Assembly: GCA_015064945.1 (NCBI GenBank)
Contig: SVRF01000016.1
Coordinates: 1-42,231, forward strand
DNA: 42,231 nucleotides
Direction: 5' to 3'
DNA from: Oscillospiraceae bacterium
GTDB lineage: Bacteria; Bacillota; Clostridia; Oscillospirales; CAG-382
Numbering within the stretch: the stretch's first letter is position 1; each line of letters opens with the position of its first letter. The position numbers were made by a program, and so were the translations under genes. Positions 17,563 to 23,502 of the stretch are shown piece by piece. The notes under the pieces are model-generated. The model was not told the DNA's origin and ran no database searches. It saw only the letters and a program-made list of their open reading frames with translations.

Positions 17563-18012
17563 ATGAATTACAAAGAAATATGCGATATTGCGAAAAAAGA
17601 GGGTATGAAGCCTGACTATGCCGCTTCATCGGCGAGCATCGACCGACTGAAAGACGTAGAAAAGGTATGTTTACGCTGTTATTCCGCATTACCTGAAGAT
17701 GCTGAATATATCGGTTCATATCTTTATTACCAGTCAGAACAATCCGGGGATGCTAAATTTTGGGATGCTGTTTGCACCATTACCCAAGATGGCAGGGCTA
17801 TAATAGGTGTATCTCACGAGCTTATGGGGTGCGGGTCAAGAGAATTTGCCGAGATTGTGTTCCTTCACGAACTGGCACACCTGACAGAGATTGAACACAA
17901 CGAGGATTTTATGAACCGCTTTAACGAGCTTGAATATGAATACTTTATGAGAAACCGCCGAACAGACGGAGCGGGACCGTACAGACCAACAAAAAAGGTG
18001 CATAAATGGTAA
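17563..18012 (+). CDS. YgjP/SprT-like zinc metallopeptidase
   Basis: A 149-residue protein with a clean HExxHxxxxxH zinc site: His102, Glu103, His106 and His112 in HELAHLTEIEHNEDF. The trailing Phe and spacing resemble YgjP/WLM and SprT-like metallopeptidases. It starts 3 bases after terS, so the two are co-translated. Substrate unknown. Possible roles include processing of a helper-phage or host protein (inference). Confidence 0.7.
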   Translation: MNYKEICDIAKKEGMKPDYAASSASIDRLKDVEKVCLRCYSALPEDAEYIGSYLYYQSEQSGDAKFWDAVCTITQDGRAIIGVSHELMGCGSREFAEIVFLHELAHLTEIEHNEDFMNRFNELEYEYFMRNRRTDGAGPYRPTKKVHKW

Positions 18013-18157
18013 AGCTCTACAAAGCCATTTACAGCCGTTTTGAGCGACTTTGATTTTATATTATCGTTTACCCTCTCGAATCGTTTTCCGCTTTTCTCGG
18101 TCATTTTGTGAGATTTTGGAGGGGGGTAAACGAGCAACACGGAAAGGAAGGTTATTT

Positions 18158-18352
18158 ATGAAGAATGTAAAATATACGACAGCGGAAAAAGCATACTCGC
18201 AAATGATGACGAACTCCGGCAAGTCGATTTCAGCCAAGCAGGGCCGAGAGCGGATGATTGAGCGACAGCAAGGCAAGAAAAAGCCAAGTACACCAGAACA
18301 GAGCCGGGAACGAATGATAGAACGGCACAGGAGACCGGGGAAACAGGAATAA
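18158..18352 (+). CDS. Small basic protein with duplicated RERMIER motif
   Basis: A 64-residue, very basic protein. The motif RERMIER occurs twice about 25 residues apart (GRERMIERQQGKKKPSTPEQ, then SRERMIERHRRPGKQE), so it looks like an internal duplication. AAAGGAAGG lies upstream of the ATG. It is the last gene of the rightward operon, before the terminator at 18361. Function unknown; the charge suggests nucleic-acid binding. Confidence 0.55.
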   Translation: MKNVKYTTAEKAYSQMMTNSGKSISAKQGRERMIERQQGKKKPSTPEQSRERMIERHRRPGKQE

Positions 18353-18360
18353 TAAAAGAT

Positions 18361-18392
18361 ACGCCAAAGGTTTTAATGCCTCTGGCGTTTTT
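18361..18392 (+). terminator. Terminator of the rightward operon
   Basis: ACGCCAAAGG pairs with CCTCTGGCGT (one A-C mismatch) around an 8-base loop and is followed by TTTTTGATTT. It closes the operon that starts at 12800. Confidence 0.8.
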
Positions 18393-18416
18393 GATTTACA
18401 GCGGAGAGGGAGCGGC

Positions 18417-18935
18417 TTATTCTTCCGATGCGTTTATGAGTGAAATATCAAACTGTATTCTTCCCATAAAAACACCTGATGCCGTAGCTGTTTCTTTTTG
18501 TGGTATAACTTGAAGTGTTCCGGTCGCAGTATCTTTGTTTTCTTCCGTAATGGTAACGAGAGTATGGGGAGCGTTTTCTTTCGTGAGCTCTACCGCCTCC
18601 GCTTCGTTCTCGGATGCAAGAAGAGTACACTTCATTGTGCTTCTGTCAGCATCAGCGATTAACTCAAAATATCCGCTCTCACCGAATGAACCTTCAGGAA
18701 TGCTGACAACTATGCTTTGTGTCGCTGTCAGGTGTGCATAATCGGCAGAAACGGAAATTGTGTCTTTTTGAGTAAGCATAAGCGAAGAAGGAATGTTGAC
18801 AGCATACTGACCGTAATTACTATAATATACGGTCGTAGTACTTGATGAACTTTCTTCGACCGTTGCCGCCGATGCAGCGACCGAACACGACATCACCATA
18901 AGAGCGGCCATAAATAATGCAAGAAATTTTTTCAT
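18417..18935 (-). CDS. Secreted beta-sandwich-like protein
   Basis: A 172-residue protein with a classical signal peptide (MKKFLALFMAALMVMSCSVAASAA). The mature part is Ser/Thr-rich with alternating beta strands: YAVNIPSSLMLTQKDTISVS and a final GVFMGRIQFDISLI strand typical of Ig-like or coat-type surface proteins. A Cys near the signal end could allow lipidation but lacks a good lipobox. Its start overlaps the stop of the upstream membrane-anchored partner by one base, so they form a two-gene unit. Confidence 0.7.
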   Translation of the reverse strand: MKKFLALFMAALMVMSCSVAASAATVEESSSSTTTVYYSNYGQYAVNIPSSLMLTQKDTISVSADYAHLTATQSIVVSIPEGSFGESGYFELIADADRSTMKCTLLASENEAEAVELTKENAPHTLVTITEENKDTATGTLQVIPQKETATASGVFMGRIQFDISLINASEE

Positions 18936-19429
18936 TATGTAACCTCCAATATGAAATGAGTTGTTGCACCGTTTAACTCTGTTTTATCGTTAAGAGAATA
19001 ACAGTAATATGTCAGCGTGGCGGGATATTCGCCTTTATCGAGAGGAGCGGCAAGGGTAAGCTGATATATTGCTTTACCGGGAGCAATCAAGCCCGAACGG
19101 TATATTTCCGCTCCACCGTCAAGCGTTATAACCGCCACAAAATAGCAAGGGTTATATTCAGGGTTGAAGATGTCGCACGGTACAGTCTTTTGATTTGCCG
19201 GAATTGTCATCTTTTCAAAGCCCGGTATTGAAATACTGTCAGCCGTTCCGCTTCCGATTATTCCGCCCGGTGTTCCGATGTCCTGAGCGTTGCTATCTTC
19301 CGTCAGCCCTGATGTGTCGTTTCCCCTCTCTGGTATCCGCTCACCGTCATTATTGAGCAGAAAACCGATAGTTAGACCGCCGATAAACAGAATTAGTGCA
19401 ATGATGATTATAGATACTTTTTTCTTCAT
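18935..19429 (-). CDS. Membrane-anchored extracellular protein, partner of 18417-18935
   Basis: A 164-residue protein with an N-terminal membrane anchor (about residues 5-26), a Ser/Gly/Asp-rich linker, then a beta domain starting IPGFEKMTIPANQKTVPCDI with two cysteines (CDIFNPEYNPCYF) that could form a disulfide. Such pairs recur in clostridial mobile elements; their job is not known to me. It is transcribed convergently towards the terS operon. Confidence 0.65.
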   Translation of the reverse strand: MKKKVSIIIIALILFIGGLTIGFLLNNDGERIPERGNDTSGLTEDSNAQDIGTPGGIIGSGTADSISIPGFEKMTIPANQKTVPCDIFNPEYNPCYFVAVITLDGGAEIYRSGLIAPGKAIYQLTLAAPLDKGEYPATLTYYCYSLNDKTELNGATTHFILEVT

Positions 19430-19480
19430 AGGTAATTCTCCCTCCGTTGTAAATCACACAAATTATACAGCTTCAGGCGA

Positions 19481-19834
19481 TTATTTACGAGGCAAAACGG
19501 GTGGGTTCTTTTTCCACCGTCTTATTGTTGAATTGTCGGCGGGGCAATAGTCCGCCGCTCCCGATATGGTATTACATATTATTTTCGCCGCATAATGCTT
19601 TTGCGGTTCTATGCAATCAGGTATTTGCAAATGGATTGACTTGCACCGGGGACACCGAAACCGCCGTAATAAATATGTTTCTTTTTCTCCGTCATCACGA
19701 ATAACGAACCGTAGCCGCTTATCGTACCCGCTCATAAGGAAATTACAAGCAGGACACAAAGGCGGCTCTTGACTACAAATTACCTTTACATTGTCAACGG
19801 TATTCTCTACCCGGTAATGCTTAACTATCAGCAT
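19481..19834 (-). CDS. DUF6431-like zinc-binding protein
   Basis: A 117-residue protein with two CxxC pairs (LCPACNF; FRCPRCKSIH) and the pattern RRFRCPRCKSIHLQIPDCIE then a C-terminal NSTIRRWK, which matches DUF6431 proteins common in Firmicutes mobile elements, possibly transposon-derived DNA-binding. The frame is open to 19894, but a hairpin terminator (19842-19868) for the upstream regulator lies in that extra part, and family members begin near MLIVKHYRVE, so I place the start at 19834. A ribosome binding site is not obvious. Confidence 0.6.
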   Translation of the reverse strand: MLIVKHYRVENTVDNVKVICSQEPPLCPACNFLMSGYDKRLRFVIRDDGEKETYLLRRFRCPRCKSIHLQIPDCIEPQKHYAAKIICNTISGAADYCPADNSTIRRWKKNPPVLPRK

Positions 19835-19841
19835 AAGCAAA

Positions 19842-19868
19842 AAGCAGAGGCACGTTGCCCCTGCTTTG
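19842..19868 (-). terminator. Terminator of the second XRE gene
   Basis: On the minus strand AAAGCAGGGGCA and TGCCTCTGCTTT form a 12-bp stem with one G-U pair and a 3-base loop, followed by TTGCTT. It lies between the XRE gene and DUF6431. Confidence 0.6.
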
Positions 19869-19920
19869 TCGTTCGGTAATGTTCCCCTTAACATCTTTCT
19901 TTGATGTCGTGAGCGGAATT

Positions 19921-20289
19921 TTATTGTTCTTTTGTGTCCGGTTCTCCGTCCTGCATTATAGCGGATAACTCCAACAATGCGGATAGCACTTTCTTTATTT
20001 GCGGTTGGTGTTCAGGTTTAATGCGTGATAACTGTTGAGCAATCTTGTAAACATCATCGTTTTGCCCATTGTTTCCGAAAATAATAACATCGGAGCTTAT
20101 GCCGAACAGAACACATATTTTCTTTAACGCATCTAACGAAACAGCAGAGACACCCCGTTCTATTGCACTAATATGATTAGGGGACAAATCCAAAATTTCC
20201 GCCAAACGCTCCTGAGTATATCCCGCTTGCTCTCTTGCCGTTTGAATATTTGCACCGATTTCTATATTTATATCCTTTTTTGTACGCAT
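19921..20289 (-). CDS. XRE-family transcriptional regulator
   Basis: A 122-residue protein with a canonical N-terminal helix-turn-helix: IQTAREQAGYTQERLAEILDLSPNHISAIERG. A short C-terminal helical region follows. GGAGGT lies 6 bases before the ATG. It diverges from the membrane-protein gene at 20442, whose promoter (20382-20410) lies between them, so it probably regulates that promoter and its own. Confidence 0.88.
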   Translation of the reverse strand: MRTKKDINIEIGANIQTAREQAGYTQERLAEILDLSPNHISAIERGVSAVSLDALKKICVLFGISSDVIIFGNNGQNDDVYKIAQQLSRIKPEHQPQIKKVLSALLELSAIMQDGEPDTKEQ

Positions 20290-20381
20290 AGCATACCTCC
20301 GAAACCTTATATAATTAGTTTACCTAATGACACGGTAATTAACCATAAAGCAACATCGTTATGTTTTCTAACGACACCGCA

Positions 20382-20410
20382 TTGACAACAACAAGAATAA
20401 GTGGTATAAT
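20382..20410 (+). promoter_or_regulatory. Perfect consensus promoter of the membrane-protein gene
   Basis: TTGACA (20382-20387) and TATAAT (20405-20410) are 17 bases apart, about 30 bases upstream of the ATG at 20442. The divergent XRE gene starts about 90 bases to the left. Confidence 0.85.
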
Positions 20411-20441
20411 TACTATGTTTACAAATAGGAGGTATTTGTTT

Positions 20442-21122
20442 ATGAATAAGGAACTTGTATTAAAAGTTATTAAGACAAAGCCGGGAAAAACCGCTATTGT
20501 CTTTATTGCGTTATCGGTGTTCAGCTTATGTGGCGGATTTGTCGATATTGCAAACATCGGAGCCGGATTGTTCGGTTGTGCTTTATTTTTCGTTATTGGT
20601 GCTGTTTTCTTCAATAAGGGCAAAAAAGAAGTTGAAAACCCTGCAAGCACTTCCGCATCTGTTCCCGGCTCTTCCGCTCCCTATACTTCCGCTCCGATAC
20701 AGCCAAAATTCAAGCCTACAAAAAAGGTTGAAAAATACTTTTATGTGGATGAAGTAAATAAGCAATGGTGCGTACCTTGTAGCAAGGAGAGTAAGGCAGT
20801 CTATAACTTTTCCGATTTGTTAGACTTCGAGCTCATAGAGAACGGAAACACCGTTACAGGCGGCAGCATCGGAAGAGCGATAGCCGGAGGTTTAATATTC
20901 GGTGAACGTGGGGCAGTCATCGGCGGTATGACCGGAAAGCAAAAGCAGACTTGTAATAAACTGCAAATCAAAATCACCGTTAAGGATTTGAAACACCCTG
21001 CATTGTTTATTACTTTTATTGATTTTGAAGTGAAGAAGGACGGTATAATTTATCGTGAGACCATTAAATCAGTAGAAGAAATTGCTTCTCTGTTGCAAGT
21101 AATAAAGAGTATGAATGAATAA
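20442..21122 (+). CDS. Membrane protein with C-terminal sensor-like domain
   Basis: A 226-residue protein. Two hydrophobic segments (TAIVFIALSVFSLCGGFVDI; an adjacent segment to about residue 58) are followed by a Pro/Ser linker and a C-terminal domain. That domain has a Gly-rich loop (GGSIGRAIAGGLIFGERGAV) between beta segments, a layout I have seen in phage- and island-borne proteins of unknown function. TAGGAGG precedes the ATG. Alone on the plus strand under a consensus promoter opposite an XRE regulator, it may be an immunity or defence-type cargo gene (inference from context). Confidence 0.65.
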   Translation: MNKELVLKVIKTKPGKTAIVFIALSVFSLCGGFVDIANIGAGLFGCALFFVIGAVFFNKGKKEVENPASTSASVPGSSAPYTSAPIQPKFKPTKKVEKYFYVDEVNKQWCVPCSKESKAVYNFSDLLDFELIENGNTVTGGSIGRAIAGGLIFGERGAVIGGMTGKQKQTCNKLQIKITVKDLKHPALFITFIDFEVKKDGIIYRETIKSVEEIASLLQVIKSMNE

Positions 21123-21129
21123 CCCACGA

Positions 21130-21159
21130 GCGAGCGGGAAATATCCTGCTCGCTTTTTT
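21130..21159 (+). terminator. Terminator after the membrane-protein gene
   Basis: GCGAGCGGGA pairs with TCCTGCTCGC (one G-U) around AATA and is followed by six Ts. Confidence 0.85.
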
Positions 21160-21180
21160 GTGCAAATATATTTTTTGCGA

Positions 21181-21227
21181 TTACGTTTACGGTTTTGTTA
21201 CGGTTACGATTACGGTTACGGTTATGT
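21181..21227. repeat. TTACGG hexamer repeats
   Basis: Copies of TTACGG or one-mismatch variants start at 21181, 21187, 21198, 21204, 21210, 21216 and 21222, nearly all in a 6-base register. It lies next to the 11-12-bp repeat array and is not part of a supported gene. Confidence 0.85.
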
Positions 21228-21229
21228 AT

Positions 21230-21295
21230 GGAAATTCCACGGAAAATCCGTAGGACAGTCCGTAGGAAATTCCACGGAAAATCCGCAGACATTCC
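21230..21295. repeat. Iteron-like array of GGANNNTCC boxes, candidate replication origin
   Basis: Five copies of GGANNNTCC start at 21230, 21241, 21253, 21265 and 21276, and a degenerate sixth at 21287. Spacing is 11 or 12 bases, close to one helical turn, so all boxes face the same side of DNA. A 21-bp direct repeat (21230-21250 and 21265-21285) is contained within it. Such phased arrays are typical of Rep-binding iterons or multimeric regulator sites. Confidence 0.75.
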
Positions 21296-21310
21296 AAAGG
21301 ACAAAAGAAA

Positions 21311-21348
21311 AATAGCAGAGCTTCATATTATCGTGAAGCCCTGCTATT
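21311..21348 (-). terminator. Terminator of the hicAB unit
   Basis: A 15-bp stem with one G-U pair on the minus strand and an 8-base loop, followed by TTTTTC in the minus direction. It lies just after the hicB stop. Confidence 0.75.
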
Positions 21349-21364
21349 CTGTTCTTAACGGTTT

Positions 21365-21799
21365 TTAATTGGTGGTCGTTCCGCCGCTTTGAGCGGGGGT
21401 AATGTTGAGATATTCCATAACCGCCGCCTCTAATAGCCGTGAATAATTCACACCACCTTGTTTTTCTGCTACCTCTTTAAGCCAAGTAGGAAGTGTTACA
21501 TTCGTTTTAATACGGCGGTTGTCAAGCTCATTGCGGACAATATCAGGAAATACAGATACGAGCGAAACAAGATAGCCGGGAGCGGTTGCTTCGTCTATTT
21601 GTGGATTTTTGGAGGGAGCGGGGATTTCGTCTCCGTCCTTTTCCATTCCGTACAGATGAAGGCCCAGAGCATCCTCAGCTTCTTTCTGTGCTTCTTCGTA
21701 TGAATTGCCGTAGCTTATACAACCGGGGAGGTCGGGAAAGTAAACGCTGTATCCCTCTCCGCTCGGTTCAAATACTGCAAGATAAGATAATTTACGCAT
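21365..21799 (-). CDS. hicB: HicB-family antitoxin
   Basis: A 144-residue protein. The N-terminal HicB fold is clear (YLAVFEPSGEGYSVYFPDLP, then GCISYGNSYEEAQKEAEDAL), followed by a ribbon-helix-helix type C-terminus (NVTLPTWLKEVAEKQGGVNY) that binds the operator. HicB neutralises the HicA mRNA interferase and represses the operon. AAAGGAG lies before the ATG at 21799; an upstream TTG in frame is unlikely. Downstream of hicA with a 24-base gap. Confidence 0.93.
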   Translation of the reverse strand: MRKLSYLAVFEPSGEGYSVYFPDLPGCISYGNSYEEAQKEAEDALGLHLYGMEKDGDEIPAPSKNPQIDEATAPGYLVSLVSVFPDIVRNELDNRRIKTNVTLPTWLKEVAEKQGGVNYSRLLEAAVMEYLNITPAQSGGTTTN

Positions 21800-21823
21800 A
21801 GTAGGTTCTCCTTTCAATAGCGG

Positions 21824-22018
21824 TTATTTCAAGCCCGCTTGCTTCAATATGCTGTTAAGTGTTCCGGCAGGGATGTCGCCCGAATGATTAGGAACCGTTA
21901 CCTTTCCGGGCTTTGTCGGGTGCTTCAACTGTATGTGTGACCCTTTCGTGCGGTTCGGAACTTCCTGCCAACCGTCCCGATGCAATGTTCTTAATATCTC
22001 TTTTACTGTTTGCGGCAT
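21824..22018 (-). CDS. hicA: HicA-family mRNA interferase toxin
   Basis: A 64-residue protein with the HicA dsRBD-like fold: VKEILRTLHRDGWQEVPNRT, the catalytic His in KGSHIQLKHP, then VTVPNHSGDIPAGTLNSILK. AGGAGGTG precedes the ATG at 22018. The toxin-first order is the usual one for hicAB. It likely stabilises the element in the host. Confidence 0.93.
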   Translation of the reverse strand: MPQTVKEILRTLHRDGWQEVPNRTKGSHIQLKHPTKPGKVTVPNHSGDIPAGTLNSILKQAGLK

Positions 22019-22043
22019 CGTTGCACCTCCTGACTTCACTATT

Positions 22044-22098
22044 ATTATACGCCTATTTTATACGTATGTCAATAGTTTTGTGCGTATTTATTATACGC
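22044..22098 (-). promoter_or_regulatory. Perfect consensus promoter of hicAB with repeated operator
   Basis: On the minus strand TTGACA (22067-22072) and TATAAT (22044-22049) are 17 bases apart. TTATTATACGC-type boxes occur at 22041-22052 and 22088-22098. The second is part of the inverted repeat GCGTAT-TTATT-ATACGC (22082-22098). These flank the promoter as expected for HicB autoregulation. Confidence 0.8.
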
Positions 22099-22150
22099 AA
22101 ATGTAAATATTTTATGTATGGAAAAGGCGAAGCTCCCGCTCCGCCTTCTG

Positions 22151-22357
22151 TTATTCCTTTGTAATAGCCGTAGCGTCGTCTCTTTGCATTGCTTCATCAA
22201 TCGCACGATTTATGAAAGAATTGACACTTTCGCCCATACGTTCTGCGTGTTCCTGAATAGTTTGTCTTTTGCCTTTGGCGGTTCTCACCTTGATGTCATC
22301 ATAATTATTTTTAACATACTTTGCTACCGCTCTTTGATTTGCCTTTGGAATTGCCAT
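22151..22357 (-). CDS. Ribbon-helix-helix (Arc-like) small protein
   Basis: A 68-residue basic protein. NYDDIKVRTAKGKRQTIQEH then AERMGESVNSFINRAIDEAM fits an Arc/MetJ-type ribbon-helix-helix repressor with an N-terminal extension (MAIPKANQRAVAKY). AAAGGAG is 11 bases before the ATG. A 16-bp palindrome TTTACC-GATT-GGTAAA at 22372-22387, just upstream, is a likely autoregulatory operator. Confidence 0.8.
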   Translation of the reverse strand: MAIPKANQRAVAKYVKNNYDDIKVRTAKGKRQTIQEHAERMGESVNSFINRAIDEAMQRDDATAITKE

Positions 22358-22371
22358 CGTGTTCACTCTCC

Positions 22372-22387
22372 TTTACCGATTGGTAAA
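22372..22387. promoter_or_regulatory. Palindromic operator candidate
   Basis: TTTACCGATTGGTAAA is an inverted repeat of six bases a side directly upstream of the ribbon-helix-helix gene. Confidence 0.5.
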
Positions 22388-22422
22388 CCTTATCGCTAAT
22401 TCTTATTATATCACAAAATCAT

Positions 22423-22531
22423 AATGGGTACAATATACATTTTGCACAAAGTTTTATAAAATAATTCGTGCAATATTGTACCCAATATATTTTGAAAACT
22501 TATTGACATATTGTACCCAATATGATATACT
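22423..22531 (+). promoter_or_regulatory. Promoter with three operator boxes
   Basis: TTGACA (22503-22508) and TATACT (22526-22531) are 17 bases apart. The box ATATTGTACCCAATAT occurs at 22473-22488 and 22508-22523, exactly 35 bases apart, the second filling the spacer. An inverted related copy (ATGGGTACAATAT) lies at 22424-22436. A DNA-binding protein on these boxes would block the promoter. Confidence 0.75.
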
Positions 22532-22694
22532 ATATACACAGGGACAGGAAAGACGGACGGAAGTACCGAGAGGGAAAACAAGAACGTAATGTAAGAGCAA
22601 GCCCGGATAAGAGAGAGTGAGATTTGCAGAAGCAATAGATGTTTAATGCCACTTGCCCCTCTCCCTGAAATACATAATAAAAGGAGTACCGAAA

Positions 22695-22964
22695 ATGAGC
22701 GTACACGAAATTGAAATGAAAATCCGAGAACTGCGAAGCCTCCAAGCCTTGATTGAGGAAGCCGAGCAGGAAGCAGAAGCAATCAAAGACAGCATAAAGG
22801 CACAGATGGGCGATGCTGAAGAACTCCGAGCAGGTGAGTACAAAGTTACGTGGAAGGTTGTTACCTCTAACAAACTTGACACCGCAGCACTCAAAAAAGC
22901 CCTTCCTGATGTCGCAGAGCGTTTCACAAAGCAGACATCGAGCCGCCGCTTTTGCGTGGCATAA
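22695..22964 (+). CDS. Phage-type small protein of unknown function
   Basis: An 89-residue protein: an N-terminal coiled coil (EIEMKIRELRSLQALIEEAE) and a C-terminal KVTWKVVTSNKLDTAALKKA then KQTSSRRFCVA. This C-terminal pattern is widespread in small proteins of clostridial phages near YqaJ-type exonucleases; no nuclease is present here. AAAAGGAG precedes the ATG at 22695. The transcript has a leader of about 155 bases. Confidence 0.65.
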   Translation: MSVHEIEMKIRELRSLQALIEEAEQEAEAIKDSIKAQMGDAEELRAGEYKVTWKVVTSNKLDTAALKKALPDVAERFTKQTSSRRFCVA

Positions 22965-23042
22965 AGAAAACCCGCTAAACCTAAAAGCATAAAAAGGTTT
23001 AGCGGGCTCCCACTCCCTCCTACGAGGTCGTGACTCAAAGAC
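22964..23042 (-). ncRNA. Candidate small antisense RNA
   Basis: A minus-strand promoter (23049-23077) is followed by about 80 bases without a gene that end in a perfect 12-bp hairpin and TTTTCTTT. The RNA would run antisense to the stretch between two plus-strand genes. Its sequence contains a Shine-Dalgarno-like AGGAGG. Not matched to a known RNA family by me. Confidence 0.4.
22971..23006 (-). terminator. Hairpin terminator of the candidate small RNA
   Basis: CCCGCTAAACCT pairs perfectly with AGGTTTAGCGGG around a 12-base loop. On the minus strand it is followed by TTTTCTTT; on the plus strand there is no T run. Confidence 0.65.
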
Positions 23043-23048
23043 AATAGT

Positions 23049-23077
23049 ATTATACCATAAACGAAAGGAAATTACAA
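23049..23077 (-). promoter_or_regulatory. Minus-strand promoter of the candidate small RNA
   Basis: TTGTAA (23072-23077) and TATAAT (23049-23054) are 17 bases apart on the minus strand, with no minus-strand gene downstream. Confidence 0.55.
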
Positions 23078-23078
23078 T

Positions 23079-23375
23079 ATGAAAAATTTAGATAATGTTT
23101 GCATTAAATTAAATCAGGTAAACGAAAGCCTGATGTATGCCCTTGAAACCGCCCTTGTTGACGAATGGGAAACAGAGGAAGCGGCAGAACGGTCCATCAA
23201 GAGAGCAAGGGATTTGTTCTATATTGTTTGGGACAACCTGAACCAAATTGAAAAGGACCTTGACGAACTGAACGGACACATTAAGGTATGTAATGCCGTC
23301 TATGCTGTAAACCGTGTAAACGATTTGAAGGAAGAGCTTGCCGCCCTGAAGAACGGAGAGGGACAGAGCAAATAA
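23079..23375 (+). CDS. Small coiled-coil hypothetical protein
   Basis: A 98-residue acidic, all-helical protein (VNESLMYALETALVDEWETE; LNQIEKDLDELNGHIKVC). GAAAGGAAATTACAAT precedes the ATG. It is the last gene at the right end of the element. Function unknown. Confidence 0.6.
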   Translation: MKNLDNVCIKLNQVNESLMYALETALVDEWETEEAAERSIKRARDLFYIVWDNLNQIEKDLDELNGHIKVCNAVYAVNRVNDLKEELAALKNGEGQSK

Positions 23376-23392
23376 TACATATTAAGGCAACG

Positions 23393-23430
23393 GAAAAAGC
23401 GGCTCTCCGATAAGGAAAAGCCACTTTTTC
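23393..23430 (-). terminator. Terminator now serving ssrA, probably the recombinase's own
   Basis: On the minus strand AAAAAGTGGCT pairs with AGCCGCTTTTT (one T-G pair), with further pairing towards the loop. In the integrated form it lies downstream of ssrA. In the circular form it would lie 12 bases after the restored recombinase stop codon (23443-23445). Confidence 0.7.
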
Positions 23431-23482
23431 TATGCTGAGTATTTAGAACCAAATCGTAACGGCAAAGCCGCCTTTGAAATAA

Positions 23483-23495
23483 AAAGGTTCGTTTA
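23483..23495. repeat. Right half of attP inverted repeat
   Basis: AAAGGTTCGTTTA is the exact reverse complement of 10580-10592. It lies 7 bases inside the right core repeat. Confidence 0.8.
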
Positions 23496-23502
23496 ATACT
23501 CC

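Noticed and set aside
21181..21295. CRISPR array
   Set aside because: Repeat units are 6 and 9-12 bases long without unique spacers, and no cas gene is present.
21115..21315. Tyr/Gly-rich protein read from the repeat array (plus strand) and its Asn/Arg-rich minus-strand counterpart
   Set aside because: Low-complexity translation of the TTACGG repeats, overlapping a terminator, with no ribosome binding site.
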